From NCBI GenBank assembly GCA_046727575.1, contig JBKPCV010000033.1, positions 16,947 to 80,946 of the forward strand: a DNA stretch of 64,000 nt, given 5' to 3'. The notes beneath the pieces are model-generated. The model made no database searches. It was not told the origin of the DNA and saw only the letters and a list, made by a program, of their open reading frames with translations. Both the position numbers and the translations under genes were made by a program. Position 1 is the stretch's first letter. Every line of letters begins with the position of its first letter. Shown piece after piece: positions 1 through 8,958 of this stretch. This DNA is from DASPTH01 sp046727575. GTDB lineage: Bacteria; Actinomycetota; Acidimicrobiia; IMCC26256; DASPTH01.

Positions 1-177
1 CCCGATCTCCCTGGACGCGGCGTTCTGACGCGCTCGCAGCTCCTCGACCCGCCGGCGCAGCTCACGTGCAGCGTCGTCCGTCGCGAGGGCCTGTTCGATC
101 AGCTCTGCTGTGACGCCCTTCCGCTCGATGCCCTGCCGGTACGCCGGTTCCTCGTGCAGACGCTTGAGGTCGATCAC
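1..177 (-). CDS. serS: Seryl-tRNA synthetase, N-terminal fragment (runs off window)
   Basis: The first 59 codons of a minus-strand gene continue beyond base 1. The product would charge tRNA-Ser with serine in the cytoplasm. The visible part begins VIDLKRLHEEPAYRQGIERK and continues with a charged helical stretch (ARELRRRVEELRARQNAASR), which matches the N-terminal coiled-coil tRNA-binding arm of bacterial SerRS. The GTG start overlaps the stop of pheA by 4 bases (GTGA), so the two are probably co-transcribed and translationally coupled. The catalytic domain is outside the window, so the identification rests on the arm only. Confidence 0.85.
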   Translation of the reverse strand, partial: MIDLKRLHEEPAYRQGIERKGVTAELIEQALATDDAARELRRRVEELRARQNAASREIG

Positions 178-1133
178 GACTGACCTTCGCGTCTGACCTG
201 GCCGCGCAACCCGTCCAGCCACGAATTGGCGTCGCGCCACGCCTTGGTCGCGGCGCGCCGTCGAACGTGGCCGTCTTCACCCGCGACCGGGTACGAACCG
301 AGGAACTTCACCTGCGCCTGCTTTGCCTTGAGATTGCGCAGACAGTCGGCCACGATCTCATCGTCGACATGTCCCTCGAAGTCGATGAAGAAGCAATAGT
401 CGCCGAGGCTCTGCTTCGTGGGCCGCGACTCCAGCTTCGTGAGGTTGATCGCGCGCGCCGCGAACTCTTGGAGGATCGCGAGCAGTGAGCCGGGCCGGTC
501 CTGCCGCTGGAAGCACACCACCGACGTCTTGTCGTGCCCGCTCGCGGCGGGGATCCCGTGTCCGACGATCACGAAGCGGGTGAGGTTCTCAGGGTGGTCC
601 TCGATCTCGCTCGCGAGCACTTCGAGTCCCGCGTACTTCGCAGCCTGCAACGTGCCGATCGACGCGATTCCCTGCTTCCTCGACTTGGCCACCTGTTGGG
701 CGGCCTCCGCGGTGGAGTTGGCTGCCACGGCGGTCGCGTCGGGAAGATGGCGGGTCATCCACAGACGGGTCTGTCCGAGTGGGTTGGGGTGCGACACGAC
801 TGTGCTGATGTCGCGCAGCGTCGTACCCGGCTTCGCACAGAGGTGGAGCGACACCGGCAGGTCGACCTCGCGCTGGACGAGGAGGTCGGTGTCGAAGGCG
901 AGGGTGTCGAGCGTGACGGTGATCGAGCCTTCGATCGAGTTCTCGATGGGGACGATGCCGAACTCGACCTCACCTCGCTCGACCGCGGTGATCACGTGCG
1001 GCACGTCGCGGAACGGGACCGCCTCGCCCGCGGCGAGGTCGTCCTGGGTGAGCAGCGCTTCCTCGGCGAACGTCCCGTGCGGACCGAGGAAGCCGACCCG
1101 GGTCTTCGCGGCCTCCGGCGCCATCGGCGGCAT
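174..1133 (-). CDS. pheA: Prephenate dehydratase
   Basis: This 319-residue enzyme should convert prephenate to phenylpyruvate in phenylalanine biosynthesis. The N-terminal two-lobed catalytic domain shows GFLGPHGTFAEEA near residue 14, the IPIENS-type segment IVPIENSIEGS near 60, and the ENLTRF motif around 182, which carries the catalytic Thr. An ACT domain follows from about residue 200, with the ESRP motif that normally binds phenylalanine (near 235), so feedback inhibition is expected. The length fits a monofunctional actinobacterial PDT without a chorismate mutase domain. A second ATG three codons in is possible. The gene lies 40 bp from the divergent DUF2203 gene, so promoters must be compact. 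Confidence 0.95.
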   Translation of the reverse strand: MPPMAPEAAKTRVGFLGPHGTFAEEALLTQDDLAAGEAVPFRDVPHVITAVERGEVEFGIVPIENSIEGSITVTLDTLAFDTDLLVQREVDLPVSLHLCAKPGTTLRDISTVVSHPNPLGQTRLWMTRHLPDATAVAANSTAEAAQQVAKSRKQGIASIGTLQAAKYAGLEVLASEIEDHPENLTRFVIVGHGIPAASGHDKTSVVCFQRQDRPGSLLAILQEFAARAINLTKLESRPTKQSLGDYCFFIDFEGHVDDEIVADCLRNLKAKQAQVKFLGSYPVAGEDGHVRRRAATKAWRDANSWLDGLRGQVRREGQS

Positions 1134-1173
1134 GGTAGAGGCGTCGACCGATCCCTCCCGTATCGTTTGACGC

Positions 1174-1554
1174 GTGCGGTACTGGACGCACGAGGAGGCG
1201 ACCGACGCGTTGCCCCGGGTGCGCGCTCAAGTGCAGCGGATCCGCGAGCTGATCGCCGAAGCGCGTGCGCGCGGCGTCGGCGTCGCGGGGAACGGACACC
1301 GACCGTCGTCGAACGGTCATGGTGGCAATCCCGACGACGCCGACGGCGAGCTGCGCGGGCTCGTGGAGGAGTTCCAGCGCGCGGGGATCATCCTGCGCGA
1401 TCCCGAACGCGGCCTGATCGACTTCCCAGCGCGGTCGCCGACGGGGCGCGACTACCTCTTGTGTTGGCTCGACGGTGAGGACTCGATCGAGTGGTGGCAC
1501 TGGCCCGAGGCCGGCTTCGCGGGTCGGACGTCGATCAGCGACCCGCCGGACTGA
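1174..1554 (+). CDS. DUF2203 family protein
   Basis: A 126-residue cytoplasmic protein of unknown function. An N-terminal helical half (HEEATDALPRVRAQVQRIRE) is followed by a linker rich in Gly, Asn and Asp and a conserved C-terminal block: GLIDFPA, YLLCWLDGEDSIEWWHWPEAGFAGR. That order (GLIDFPA, LCW, WWHW, GFAGR) is diagnostic of DUF2203, found in actinobacteria, Deinococcus and cyanobacteria. The GTG start is favoured because it gives the expected family N terminus. Its 3' end overlaps the convergent ppgK gene by 20 bp. Confidence 0.85.
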   Translation: MRYWTHEEATDALPRVRAQVQRIRELIAEARARGVGVAGNGHRPSSNGHGGNPDDADGELRGLVEEFQRAGIILRDPERGLIDFPARSPTGRDYLLCWLDGEDSIEWWHWPEAGFAGRTSISDPPD

Positions 1555-2299
1555 CCTTGCCCGCGTTGATCGCCGCGCCGACGATGCCCGCTTCGTTGAG
1601 GAGCTGCGCCGGGACGATCTGACTGCGAGTCGTCAGGAGCGGCAGGAACTTGTCCGACTTCTTGCTCACGCCTCCTCCGACGATCATCAGGTCGGGTGAG
1701 AAGAGACGCTCGAGCGTGTCGAAGTAGGTGTCGAGCCGCTCCGCCCAGCGCTTCCACGACAGCTGCTTCTCTTCGCGCACGCTGTCGGCGGCGATGCGCT
1801 CGGCCTCCTTCGTACCGATCGTCATGTGACCGAGCTCGGTGTTGGGAACCAGTACGCCGTCGACGAAGATCGCGCTGCCAATGCCGGTGCCGAGCGTGAT
1901 CAGGATCACGACGCCCTTGACTCCTCGTCCGGCGCCGAACTCCATCTCCGCCACGCCGGCCGCATCGGCATCGTTGATGACCGTGACGGGTGCGGCGATC
2001 GCGTCCGAGAGCAGCCTGCGAGCGTCGGTGCCGATCCAGGCCTGGTCGACGTTGGCGGCCGTGTACGCGACGCCGTCCTTGACGACGGCCGGAAAGGCGG
2101 CGCCGGCTTTCGGCTGGGAAGCTTGCTTCCAGTCGAAGGACGCCGCGACCTGGGCGACGACGTCGGCCACTGCTTCCGGCGTCGCCGGATGGGGCGTGAG
2201 GATGCGGCGCCGCTCCGCGACGAGCTTTCCGGTCGCGGTGTCGACCGGGGCGCCCTTGATTCCGGTCCCGCCGATGTCGATCCCGAGGACGGTGGCCAT
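1535..2299 (-). CDS. ppgK: Polyphosphate glucokinase
   Basis: A ROK-family sugar kinase of 254 residues that phosphorylates glucose using inorganic polyphosphate or ATP, supplying glucose-6-phosphate to the adjacent pgi, gnd and zwf genes. It has the phosphate-binding GIDIGGTGIKG loop at residue 5, the catalytic aspartate region VINDADAAGVAE, a second phosphate loop ITLGTGIGSAIF, and the ELGHM segment. I chose the ATG at 2299 because it places the phosphate loop five residues from the start, as is normal; the open frame extends 29 codons upstream without family-like sequence. The pairing with Pgi and zwf/gnd suggests a glycogen or glucose-use module. Confidence 0.92.
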   Translation of the reverse strand: MATVLGIDIGGTGIKGAPVDTATGKLVAERRRILTPHPATPEAVADVVAQVAASFDWKQASQPKAGAAFPAVVKDGVAYTAANVDQAWIGTDARRLLSDAIAAPVTVINDADAAGVAEMEFGAGRGVKGVVILITLGTGIGSAIFVDGVLVPNTELGHMTIGTKEAERIAADSVREEKQLSWKRWAERLDTYFDTLERLFSPDLMIVGGGVSKKSDKFLPLLTTRSQIVPAQLLNEAGIVGAAINAGKVSPAGR

Positions 2300-2400
2300 G
2301 GCCCATTCTCTCGCTTCGCCGCCAGAACGCACGTCACCAACAGAGGTCCGTGACCAGGGCCGTGTGGCCCGAGCGCTCGGAGGCATACGGTCTTTTACCG

Positions 2401-4023
2401 ATGAGCGGCATCACCGAGACCCCGGAATGGCGCGCCCTCGAGGCCCATTTCGAGGAGGTCCGCGGACTGCACCTACGCGACCTCTTTGCCGACGATCCAG
2501 AGCGAGGCTCGCGCCTCACCGTCGAAGCGGAAGGCGTGTACCTCGACTATTCGAAGAACCGGGTCACCGACGAGACGATGCGATTGCTCGTCGACCTCGC
2601 GCACCGCGCGGGACTGCGCGAGCGCATCGACGCGATGTTTCGCGGCGAGCGGATCAACGTCACGGAGAATCGGCCGGTCTTGCACGTGGCGCTCCGCGCG
2701 CCGGAAGACGCGGTGATTGTGGTCGATGGTGAGAACGTCGTCCCGGAGGTGCACGCCGTCCTCGACAAGATGACCGACTTCTCGGAGAAGATCCGGTCCG
2801 GTCAGTGGCGCGGCCACACGGGCGCCCCGATCCGCAACATCGTGAACATCGGGATCGGCGGATCTGACCTCGGCCCGAAGATGGCGTACACCGCGCTGCA
2901 GGACTACAGCCGGCGCGACATGACGTTCCGTTTTGTGAGCAACGTCGACGGCGACGACTTCTGGGAGTGCACACGCGACCTCGACCCGACGGACACCCTG
3001 TTCGTTGTCGCGTCCAAGACGTTCACGACGCTCGAGACGCTGTCGAACGCGCACACTGCGCGCAGTTGGCTCCTGCAGTCGATGGGAGACGAGTCGGCAG
3101 TCGCGAAGCACTTCGTAGCGGTGTCGACGAACGCGGAGGAAGTCGCGACGTTCGGGATCGACACTGCCAACATGTTCGAGTTCTGGGACTGGGTGGGCGG
3201 CCGCTACTCGTACGACAGCGCGATCGGGCTCTCGTTGATGATCGCGATCGGCCACGAACAATTTCGCGACATGCTCGCCGGTTTCCACTCGATCGACGAG
3301 CACTTCCGCACCGCGCCCTTCCAGCACAACCTGCCGGTGCTCCTGGGCCTCCTCGGTGTGTGGTACGACGACTTCTTCGAGGCAGAGACCCAAGCGATTC
3401 TCCCATACAGCCAGTACCTGGAGCGGTACCCGGCGTACCTCCAGCAGCTCGACATGGAGAGCAACGGGAAGTCTGTCGACCTCGAAGGCAGGCCGGTCGC
3501 GATGCAGACGGGCCCGATCGTCTGGGGGCAGCCGGGCACGAACGGGCAGCACGCCTTCTACCAGCTCATCCACCAGGGCACGAAGCTCGTACCGTGCGAC
3601 TTCATCGGGTTCGTCCACGCGAATCACGAGCTCGGTGACCACCAGAACATGCTCATGGCGAACTTCTTCGCGCAGACCGAGGCGCTCGCGTTCGGAAAGT
3701 CACGCGCCGAAGTGGAGGCCGAGGGCGTTCCGCCCGAGGAGGTTCCGCACCGGACGTTCCCCGGCAACCGCCCGACCAACACGATCCTGGTCGACAAGCT
3801 CACGCCGTACACGCTCGGCCAACTGGTCGCGTGCTACGAGCACAAGGTGTTCACGCAGGGGACGATCTGGCACATCAACTCGTTCGACCAATGGGGCGTC
3901 GAATTGGGCAAGACGCTGGCGTTGGCGATCATTCCCGAGCTCGCGTCGTCTGACGAGCCGAAGCTGGCCCACGACAGCAGCACGAACGAGCTGATCCGCC
4001 GCTACCGCAGTCGGCGGCGCTAG
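2401..4023 (+). CDS. pgi: Glucose-6-phosphate isomerase
   Basis: A 540-residue cytoplasmic enzyme interconverting glucose-6-phosphate and fructose-6-phosphate. The SIS-domain core is clear: NIGIGGSDLGPKMAYTAL near residue 155, the substrate loop VGGRYSYDSAIGLSL near 265, MESNGKSVDLEG near 355 with the catalytic Glu/Lys neighbourhood, and the C-terminal PGI signature NSFDQWGVELGK near 500. Length is typical of the bacterial long form. The ATG at 2401 is used; the open frame continues 17 codons upstream but with no recognisable extension. It sits between ppgK (divergent) and gnd/zwf (same strand). Confidence 0.97.
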   Translation: MSGITETPEWRALEAHFEEVRGLHLRDLFADDPERGSRLTVEAEGVYLDYSKNRVTDETMRLLVDLAHRAGLRERIDAMFRGERINVTENRPVLHVALRAPEDAVIVVDGENVVPEVHAVLDKMTDFSEKIRSGQWRGHTGAPIRNIVNIGIGGSDLGPKMAYTALQDYSRRDMTFRFVSNVDGDDFWECTRDLDPTDTLFVVASKTFTTLETLSNAHTARSWLLQSMGDESAVAKHFVAVSTNAEEVATFGIDTANMFEFWDWVGGRYSYDSAIGLSLMIAIGHEQFRDMLAGFHSIDEHFRTAPFQHNLPVLLGLLGVWYDDFFEAETQAILPYSQYLERYPAYLQQLDMESNGKSVDLEGRPVAMQTGPIVWGQPGTNGQHAFYQLIHQGTKLVPCDFIGFVHANHELGDHQNMLMANFFAQTEALAFGKSRAEVEAEGVPPEEVPHRTFPGNRPTNTILVDKLTPYTLGQLVACYEHKVFTQGTIWHINSFDQWGVELGKTLALAIIPELASSDEPKLAHDSSTNELIRRYRSRRR

Positions 4024-4044
4024 GCGCACGCCTCGAGGTGTGCC
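4023..4044 (+). terminator. Stem-loop between pgi and gnd (possible terminator)
   Basis: Directly after the pgi stop, GGCGCAC at 4023-4029 can pair with GTGTGCC at 4038-4044, a 7-bp stem including one G-U pair around a short loop. There is no U-tract, so this could be an attenuating or mRNA-protecting hairpin rather than an intrinsic terminator. Confidence 0.3.
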
Positions 4045-4099
4045 GTGAAGCCAACGTTGGCGTGCCGCGTAGCCTGAATCAACGGCGGAAGGGGAGAAG

Positions 4100-5134
4100 A
4101 TGCAGTTGGGAATGATCGGCCTGGGCCGGATGGGCGCCAACCTCGTACGCCGTCTGATGCGCGCGGGACACGAGTGCGTCGGTTACGCCCGCAACCGCGA
4201 CGTGGTCCAGCAGATGGAGAGCGAGGGCGTGACTGGTGCGTCGTCGATTGCCGACCTCGTCGGCAAGCTCAGGAAGCCGCGTGTGGTGTGGATCATGGTG
4301 CCGGCTGCAGCCGTAGATTCGGTGATCGCCGACCTGCTCCCGAATGCCGAGCCGGGCGACATCATCATCGACGGCGGCAACTCCTATTACCGCGACGACA
4401 TCGAACGCGCCACGCGCTTGCAGGCGGCCGGTATGCACTTCGTCGACGTGGGTACCAGTGGAGGTGTGTTCGGCCTCGACCGGGGCTTCTGCCTCATGAT
4501 CGGTGGGGAGGACGAGGTTGTCGCGCGCGTCGAGCCGATCTTCGCCGCCATCGCCCCGGGGGTCGACGCGGCGCCACGGACGGCGGGCCGCACGGGAGAA
4601 CCGAGTCAGGCCGAGCACGGCTACCTGCACTGCGGGCCCAACGGCGCCGGTCACTTCGTGAAGATGGTCCACAACGGCATCGAGTACGGCATCATGGCGG
4701 CGTATGCCGAGGGGCTCAACATCCTGCACAACGCCAATGTGGGGAAGCGACAAGCGGAGGCCGACGCGGAGACTGCTCCGCTCGCGAATCCTCAGTACTA
4801 CCAGTACGACCTCGACATACCCGACATCGCGGAGGTATGGCGTCGCGGAAGTGTGATCGCGTCCTGGTTGCTCGATCTCACCGCACACTCACTGTCGCAG
4901 CACCCCGGCCTCGACGAGTTCGCGGGGCGGGTGTCGGACTCGGGCGAGGGGCGCTGGACGATTCACGCCGCCATCGACGAAGGCGTTCCCGCCGATGTGC
5001 TGGGCGCCGCGCTCTTCGCGCGGTTCACCTCGCGGGGACAAGCCGACTTCGCCGACAAGCTCCTGTCCGCGATGCGGGAGGAGTTCGGCGGCCACCTCGA
5101 GAAGCTCGACCAGACGGTGGGCCAGACGAAGTAA
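4100..5134 (+). CDS. gnd: 6-phosphogluconate dehydrogenase (decarboxylating), short NAD-type
   Basis: This 344-residue enzyme oxidises and decarboxylates 6-phosphogluconate to ribulose-5-phosphate. The Rossmann fold opens with MQLGMIGLGRMGANLVRRL; the coenzyme/substrate segments IIDGGNSYYRDDIERA (near 92) and GPNGAGHFVKMVHNGIEYG (near 180, with the catalytic Lys and the HNGIEY helix) are intact. At about 340 residues it belongs to the shorter GndA/YqeC-like group that usually prefers NAD, unlike the 470-residue NADP enzymes; cofactor choice is inference from length. It is followed 8 bp later by zwf. No 6-phosphogluconolactonase gene is nearby, so that step must be encoded elsewhere. Confidence 0.93.
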   Translation: MQLGMIGLGRMGANLVRRLMRAGHECVGYARNRDVVQQMESEGVTGASSIADLVGKLRKPRVVWIMVPAAAVDSVIADLLPNAEPGDIIIDGGNSYYRDDIERATRLQAAGMHFVDVGTSGGVFGLDRGFCLMIGGEDEVVARVEPIFAAIAPGVDAAPRTAGRTGEPSQAEHGYLHCGPNGAGHFVKMVHNGIEYGIMAAYAEGLNILHNANVGKRQAEADAETAPLANPQYYQYDLDIPDIAEVWRRGSVIASWLLDLTAHSLSQHPGLDEFAGRVSDSGEGRWTIHAAIDEGVPADVLGAALFARFTSRGQADFADKLLSAMREEFGGHLEKLDQTVGQTK

Positions 5135-5142
5135 GGATGCAC

Positions 5143-6552
5143 ATGACACAGCCAGGGCTTTCTGACGCCTTCGTGTTCTTCGGCATGTCGGGCGATCTCG
5201 CGAAGAAGAAGATCTTTCCTGCGCTCTACCGGATGGTGAAGCGCGGAATGCTGAACATTCCGGTCGTTGGCGTCGCCTCCTCGACTTGGTCGCTGGAGGA
5301 CCTCAAGAAACGTGCGGAGGAGAGCATCACGAACTTCGGAGGCGGAATCGACGACGAGGCAGCGTTCAATCAGCTCGTGAAGCTTCTCAGGTACGTCGAT
5401 GGTGACTATCGGGACGCGTCGACATACTCGAAGCTGAAGGAGGCACTGGCCGGGTGCGAACAGCCCATCCACTATCTGGCGATTCCCCCGAGCTTCTTCG
5501 AAACCGTCGTGAAGGGTCTTGCCGACTCGGGTTGCGCCACGAACGCGCGCGTCATCGTCGAGAAGCCGTTCGGCCGCGACCTTGCATCCTCACAGGAGCT
5601 CAACCGTGTGCTCCACTCGGCGTTCCCGGAGCAGAACATTTTCCGCATCGACCACTACCTCGGTAAGGAAGCCACACAGAACCTGCTCTACTTCCGCTTC
5701 GCCAACTCCTTCTTGGAGCCGATCTGGAACCGCAATTACGTGCGGTCGGTGCAGGTCACGATGGCGGAGGACTTCGGCGTCGACGGTCGCGGCAAGTTCT
5801 ACGAGGAGGTCGGGGCGCTCCGCGACGTCGTCGAGAACCATCTCTTCCAGACGGTCGCGCTGCTCGCGATGGAACCGCCCGTTGGCCCAGGCGTCGAGGA
5901 GATACGCGACGCGAAGGAGAAGGTGTTCCGTGCGATGGAGACCATGAAGCGCACCGACCTCGTACGTGGTCAGTTCGAGGGGTACCGCGACGAGCCGGGG
6001 GTGGCGCCCGACTCCGACGTCGAGACGTTCGCCGCCGTGCGACTGCACATCGACTCGTGGCGGTGGGCGGGTGTGCCCTTCTATGTGCGCGCCGGGAAGG
6101 AGCTTCCGGTCACGTGTACGGAGGTCCGTGTCGAGCTCCACCGTCCGCCGCAGGCGGTCTTTTCCGACTACGAAGAGCTCCCGCACGAGACCAACTACCT
6201 GCGGTTCCAGGTCGACCCGCAGATCGTGATCGCGATCGGTGCCCGCGCCAAGGCGCCGGGTGACGGCTTCGCGGGCGAGGACGTCGAGCTGTACCTCTGC
6301 GACACGCATCCCGGCGCCGAAATACCGTACGAGCGACTCCTGGGCGACGCGCTGGATGGCGAAACGCTGCTCTTCGCCCGGGAGGACGGCGTCGAAGCGT
6401 CATGGAGGGTCGTGAACGACGTGCTGGCCGACCACGATCCCGCCATCATCTACAAGCAGCACACCTGGGGACCGGAGGAACAAGCGCTGCTCTTCGACGG
6501 CACGGACGTCTGGCACGACCCGGTACCCGCCGAGGAGTGCGAGCCGGAATGA
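5143..6552 (+). CDS. zwf: Glucose-6-phosphate 1-dehydrogenase
   Basis: A 469-residue enzyme that starts the oxidative pentose phosphate pathway. The nucleotide-binding motif reads GMSGDLAKKKIFPALYRM, with Met where Ala or Ser is common; the active-site segment RIDHYLGKEATQNLLYFRFAN (near residue 165) keeps the substrate-binding Lys and catalytic His. VEKPFGRDL and the C-terminal IIYKQHTWGP region are also typical. Two in-frame ATGs lie six bases apart (5137 and 5143); the second is chosen because AAGG sits six bases before it. The stop overlaps the next start as ATGA, so zwf, the RidA gene and msrB form one translationally coupled unit after gnd. Confidence 0.96.
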   Translation: MTQPGLSDAFVFFGMSGDLAKKKIFPALYRMVKRGMLNIPVVGVASSTWSLEDLKKRAEESITNFGGGIDDEAAFNQLVKLLRYVDGDYRDASTYSKLKEALAGCEQPIHYLAIPPSFFETVVKGLADSGCATNARVIVEKPFGRDLASSQELNRVLHSAFPEQNIFRIDHYLGKEATQNLLYFRFANSFLEPIWNRNYVRSVQVTMAEDFGVDGRGKFYEEVGALRDVVENHLFQTVALLAMEPPVGPGVEEIRDAKEKVFRAMETMKRTDLVRGQFEGYRDEPGVAPDSDVETFAAVRLHIDSWRWAGVPFYVRAGKELPVTCTEVRVELHRPPQAVFSDYEELPHETNYLRFQVDPQIVIAIGARAKAPGDGFAGEDVELYLCDTHPGAEIPYERLLGDALDGETLLFAREDGVEASWRVVNDVLADHDPAIIYKQHTWGPEEQALLFDGTDVWHDPVPAEECEPE

Positions 6553-6953
6553 GTGTGCAGCCGGTACCGACGCCGAGCGCGCCACGCCCGGCAGGGCCGT
6601 ACTCGCTGGCGGTGCGGGCGGGCGACTGGTTGGTGCTCGCCGGTCAGCTCGGCCTCGACCACGCCACCGGCTCACTCGTCAGTGGGGGCGTCGAACACGA
6701 GACGCGGCAGGCGCTCGCCAACATCGAGGGGATCCTCCGTGACTGCGGCGCGGCGTGGACCGATGTCGCGAAGGTCGGCATCTTTCTCACCGACCTCGGG
6801 AACTTCGCGACCGTCAACGCGTTGTATGAGGAGGCACTCGGCGGCCATCGGCCGGCGCGCACCACCGTAGGCGTGGCAGCACTGCCCGCCGGCGCCGAGG
6901 TGGAGATCGAATGTTGGGTGTTCGCAGGAAGCGTTCGAATGGAGCACGCATGA
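6549..6953 (+). CDS. RidA family protein (reactive enamine/imine deaminase-like)
   Basis: A 134-residue member of the YjgF/YER057c/UK114 family, which hydrolyses reactive 2-aminoacrylate-type enamines or has related housekeeping roles, usually as a cytoplasmic trimer. Visible family features are the N-terminal PAGPYSLAVRAGDWLVLAGQ, the QALANIEGILRDCGAAWTDV segment, and the C-terminal VAALPAGAEVEIECWV, which occupies the position of the usual R-x-x-LPxxAxVEIE motif. The normally conserved Arg before that motif is not obvious (TTVGVAALP), so true RidA deaminase activity is uncertain. Start and stop overlap zwf and msrB by 4 bases each. Confidence 0.85.
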   Translation: MSVQPVPTPSAPRPAGPYSLAVRAGDWLVLAGQLGLDHATGSLVSGGVEHETRQALANIEGILRDCGAAWTDVAKVGIFLTDLGNFATVNALYEEALGGHRPARTTVGVAALPAGAEVEIECWVFAGSVRMEHA

Positions 6954-7345
6954 CTCGCGAGATCGAGAAGTCGGAGGCCGAGTGGCGGGCGGAGCTGAGC
7001 CCGGAGCAGTTCGAGGTGCTGCGCAACGCGGGCACCGAGCGGGCGTTCACCGGTAAGTACTGGGACTGCCACGACGATGGCGTCTACCGGTGTGCCGGCT
7101 GCGGCGCAGAGCTCTTCGACTCGAACACGAAGTTCGAATCGGGTACAGGGTGGCCGAGCTTCACCGAGCCGCTCGTTGCCGACGTGGTGGAGCTGAAGAC
7201 CGACACCAGCCACGGCATGGTGCGCACCGAGGTTGTGTGCCGGCGGTGTGGCGGCCACCTCGGTCACGTGTTCGACGATGGCCCCGGAGCCAACGGGCTG
7301 CGCTACTGCATGAACTCCTGCAGCCTCGACCTCGACCCTCGCTAG
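6950..7345 (+). CDS. msrB: Peptide-methionine (R)-S-oxide reductase
   Basis: A 131-residue cytoplasmic repair enzyme reducing methionine-R-sulfoxide in proteins. Two zinc-binding Cys pairs are present (CAGCG near 44 and CRRCGG near 93), with the substrate motif GTGWPSF near 61 and the conserved HLGHVFDDGP and RYCMNSCSL segments; the Cys in RYCMNS is the expected catalytic residue. The extra Cys two residues later (NSCSL instead of NSASL) is a minor oddity. The ATG overlapping the RidA stop is chosen; a longer frame starts 13 codons upstream inside that gene. Confidence 0.95.
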   Translation: MTREIEKSEAEWRAELSPEQFEVLRNAGTERAFTGKYWDCHDDGVYRCAGCGAELFDSNTKFESGTGWPSFTEPLVADVVELKTDTSHGMVRTEVVCRRCGGHLGHVFDDGPGANGLRYCMNSCSLDLDPR

Positions 7346-7381
7346 CTCGAGTTCGGCCACCGCCGGAGGCGCCGAGACGTG

Positions 7382-8854
7382 TCAGCGTCGGGGTGCAGTG
7401 GTCGTGGGCGTCGTGGCTGCGGGCGTCGTGGTCGTGGTCGAGGGCCCCGATCGTTGGGCGATCTGCGGTGCGGCGAAGAAGGCGAAGAAGTCGCGCTCTC
7501 CCGGCTGGAAGTAGCGATCGCCACCTCGGGCCATGTCGCCGCCGAGCTTGATCCCGATCACCGGTGACGACGGATTGCCGTTGTTCTGGTTCACGTACGT
7601 GTAGGCGCTCACCCAATCAGTGTTGATGTCCAGCTCCATCGCCCGCACGGCACCAGCGGCCTGCAGCGTTCGGGCGAGCGAGAGCGCCGACAGCGAGTTC
7701 CCAGCGGCGTAGATCAAGCCCCCTTTTGCGTCGACGCCGACGCCGGAGCGCCAGACGAGAGCCTTGTTGCCGAGCGTGGCGCCCCACTTGCTCACGTCGT
7801 TCTCATCCAGCTGAGGATCGAGCTGGCCGTTGTCGATCATGAGGGCCAGGTTCTGGCGCACCGCGACCACGTCAGGGGTCATCGTGACGTCGCGGCCCCA
7901 CATTCCAACGGTTGCAGATCCGTCGGCCTTGATGACGAGCGATGCGGACCCGTTGACGAGCGGCCGGACTGCTTGTCCGCCGAAGTACACGCCGCCGCGT
8001 GCGATGTCCATCTTGAATCCGGAGTTGAAGGCTGCGATGAGGTTCGCGCGCTGATCCTCCGGGATCTCGGAGCCCCACGGGTTCGGGCCGCCCCCCGGCT
8101 CGAGCAAGCCGGGCACGTACTGTGCCTTGAGCAGTTTCGTGTCGAGCCACATCAGCGCGACGTAGTACGACGTGTGCACCGCGTCGGGCCGGACGAACGT
8201 GATGTACTCCGGTGGCCGGCCCGCCACGAGCCTCCCTGCCGGCATCCAGATGCCTTCGTTCGGTTCCACGGTCGGCGCAGGCGTCGGCACCCGACCGGTC
8301 GGAGCCGGCAGGTGTACGGGTTGCGGCGGCGTGTCGAGCGGAGCACCGGTGGAGACCGGCACCGCGACACCGGTGCCGTGCACGGCGATGCGCTTGGGTC
8401 GACCGCCCTCGACCGGAGGGTTGTTCGTGTACCACCAACGCTCCACGGTGTTGACCACGCCGTTCCCGCCGTGGTCGCGAATCCACTCGACGGTCCGGAT
8501 GCCGACCGAGTCGGTTCCGGGCCGCCGGAGCGCGTGCACGTAGGACAATCCGACCGGGATCAGGAGAACGACGACGACGAGGGCGACGCCGCGCCGGATC
8601 CACCGCGCCTTCGTAGAACGGCGGCGCGTGCCGGTGCGCGGGTCCTTCGCGGCCACTCGTCGATCGCGGCGAGACGACGGCGAGGGCTGCGACGCGGGCG
8701 GTTCGTCACGTCGCGATGGCTGCAATGCCACCGGCGCGTCGCGCGGCACCGTGCGCACGGCCGGTCCGTCACCGTCGACCGGTGGCGGACCCCTCGGCGG
8801 GCCATACTCAGGCGGCAGTGTGTAGGGCGCCGGCCTGGGCCTGCGGTCGGCCAA
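7382..8854 (-). CDS. Membrane-anchored phosphodiester glycosidase-like (NAGPA domain) protein
   Basis: A 490-residue protein with a long basic, proline-rich N-terminal tail (residues 1-88), one membrane helix (GVALVVVVLLIPVGLSYVHA, about 89-108) and a large extracytoplasmic part. From about residue 270 the sequence shows AAFNSGFKMDIARGGVYFGG, ADGSATVGMWGRDV, ALMIDNGQ and RAMELDINTDWVSAYTY, the pattern of the DUF2233/NAGPA domain (phosphodiester glycosidase), in which conserved Asp and Asn residues line the active site. The C terminus is Thr/Pro-rich. Likely an envelope glycan-modifying enzyme; the substrate is unknown. It is a single gene convergent with msrB. Confidence 0.75.
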   Translation of the reverse strand: MADRRPRPAPYTLPPEYGPPRGPPPVDGDGPAVRTVPRDAPVALQPSRRDEPPASQPSPSSRRDRRVAAKDPRTGTRRRSTKARWIRRGVALVVVVLLIPVGLSYVHALRRPGTDSVGIRTVEWIRDHGGNGVVNTVERWWYTNNPPVEGGRPKRIAVHGTGVAVPVSTGAPLDTPPQPVHLPAPTGRVPTPAPTVEPNEGIWMPAGRLVAGRPPEYITFVRPDAVHTSYYVALMWLDTKLLKAQYVPGLLEPGGGPNPWGSEIPEDQRANLIAAFNSGFKMDIARGGVYFGGQAVRPLVNGSASLVIKADGSATVGMWGRDVTMTPDVVAVRQNLALMIDNGQLDPQLDENDVSKWGATLGNKALVWRSGVGVDAKGGLIYAAGNSLSALSLARTLQAAGAVRAMELDINTDWVSAYTYVNQNNGNPSSPVIGIKLGGDMARGGDRYFQPGERDFFAFFAAPQIAQRSGPSTTTTTPAATTPTTTAPRR

Positions 8855-8958
8855 CTGATCCTCCCGTGTCGACGCTCCATCCGAGCGGTGTGGGTAAGCG
8901 TTCAGGAGCGTCCGCCCGACGCGCTGCGCGAAAACTACAACGGCGTGCCGGCCGGGGT

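Noticed and set aside
2473..3642. Long antisense open frame opposite pgi
   Set aside because: It mirrors the codon pattern of pgi, has no family-like sequence and no ribosome-binding site; typical of GC-rich DNA.
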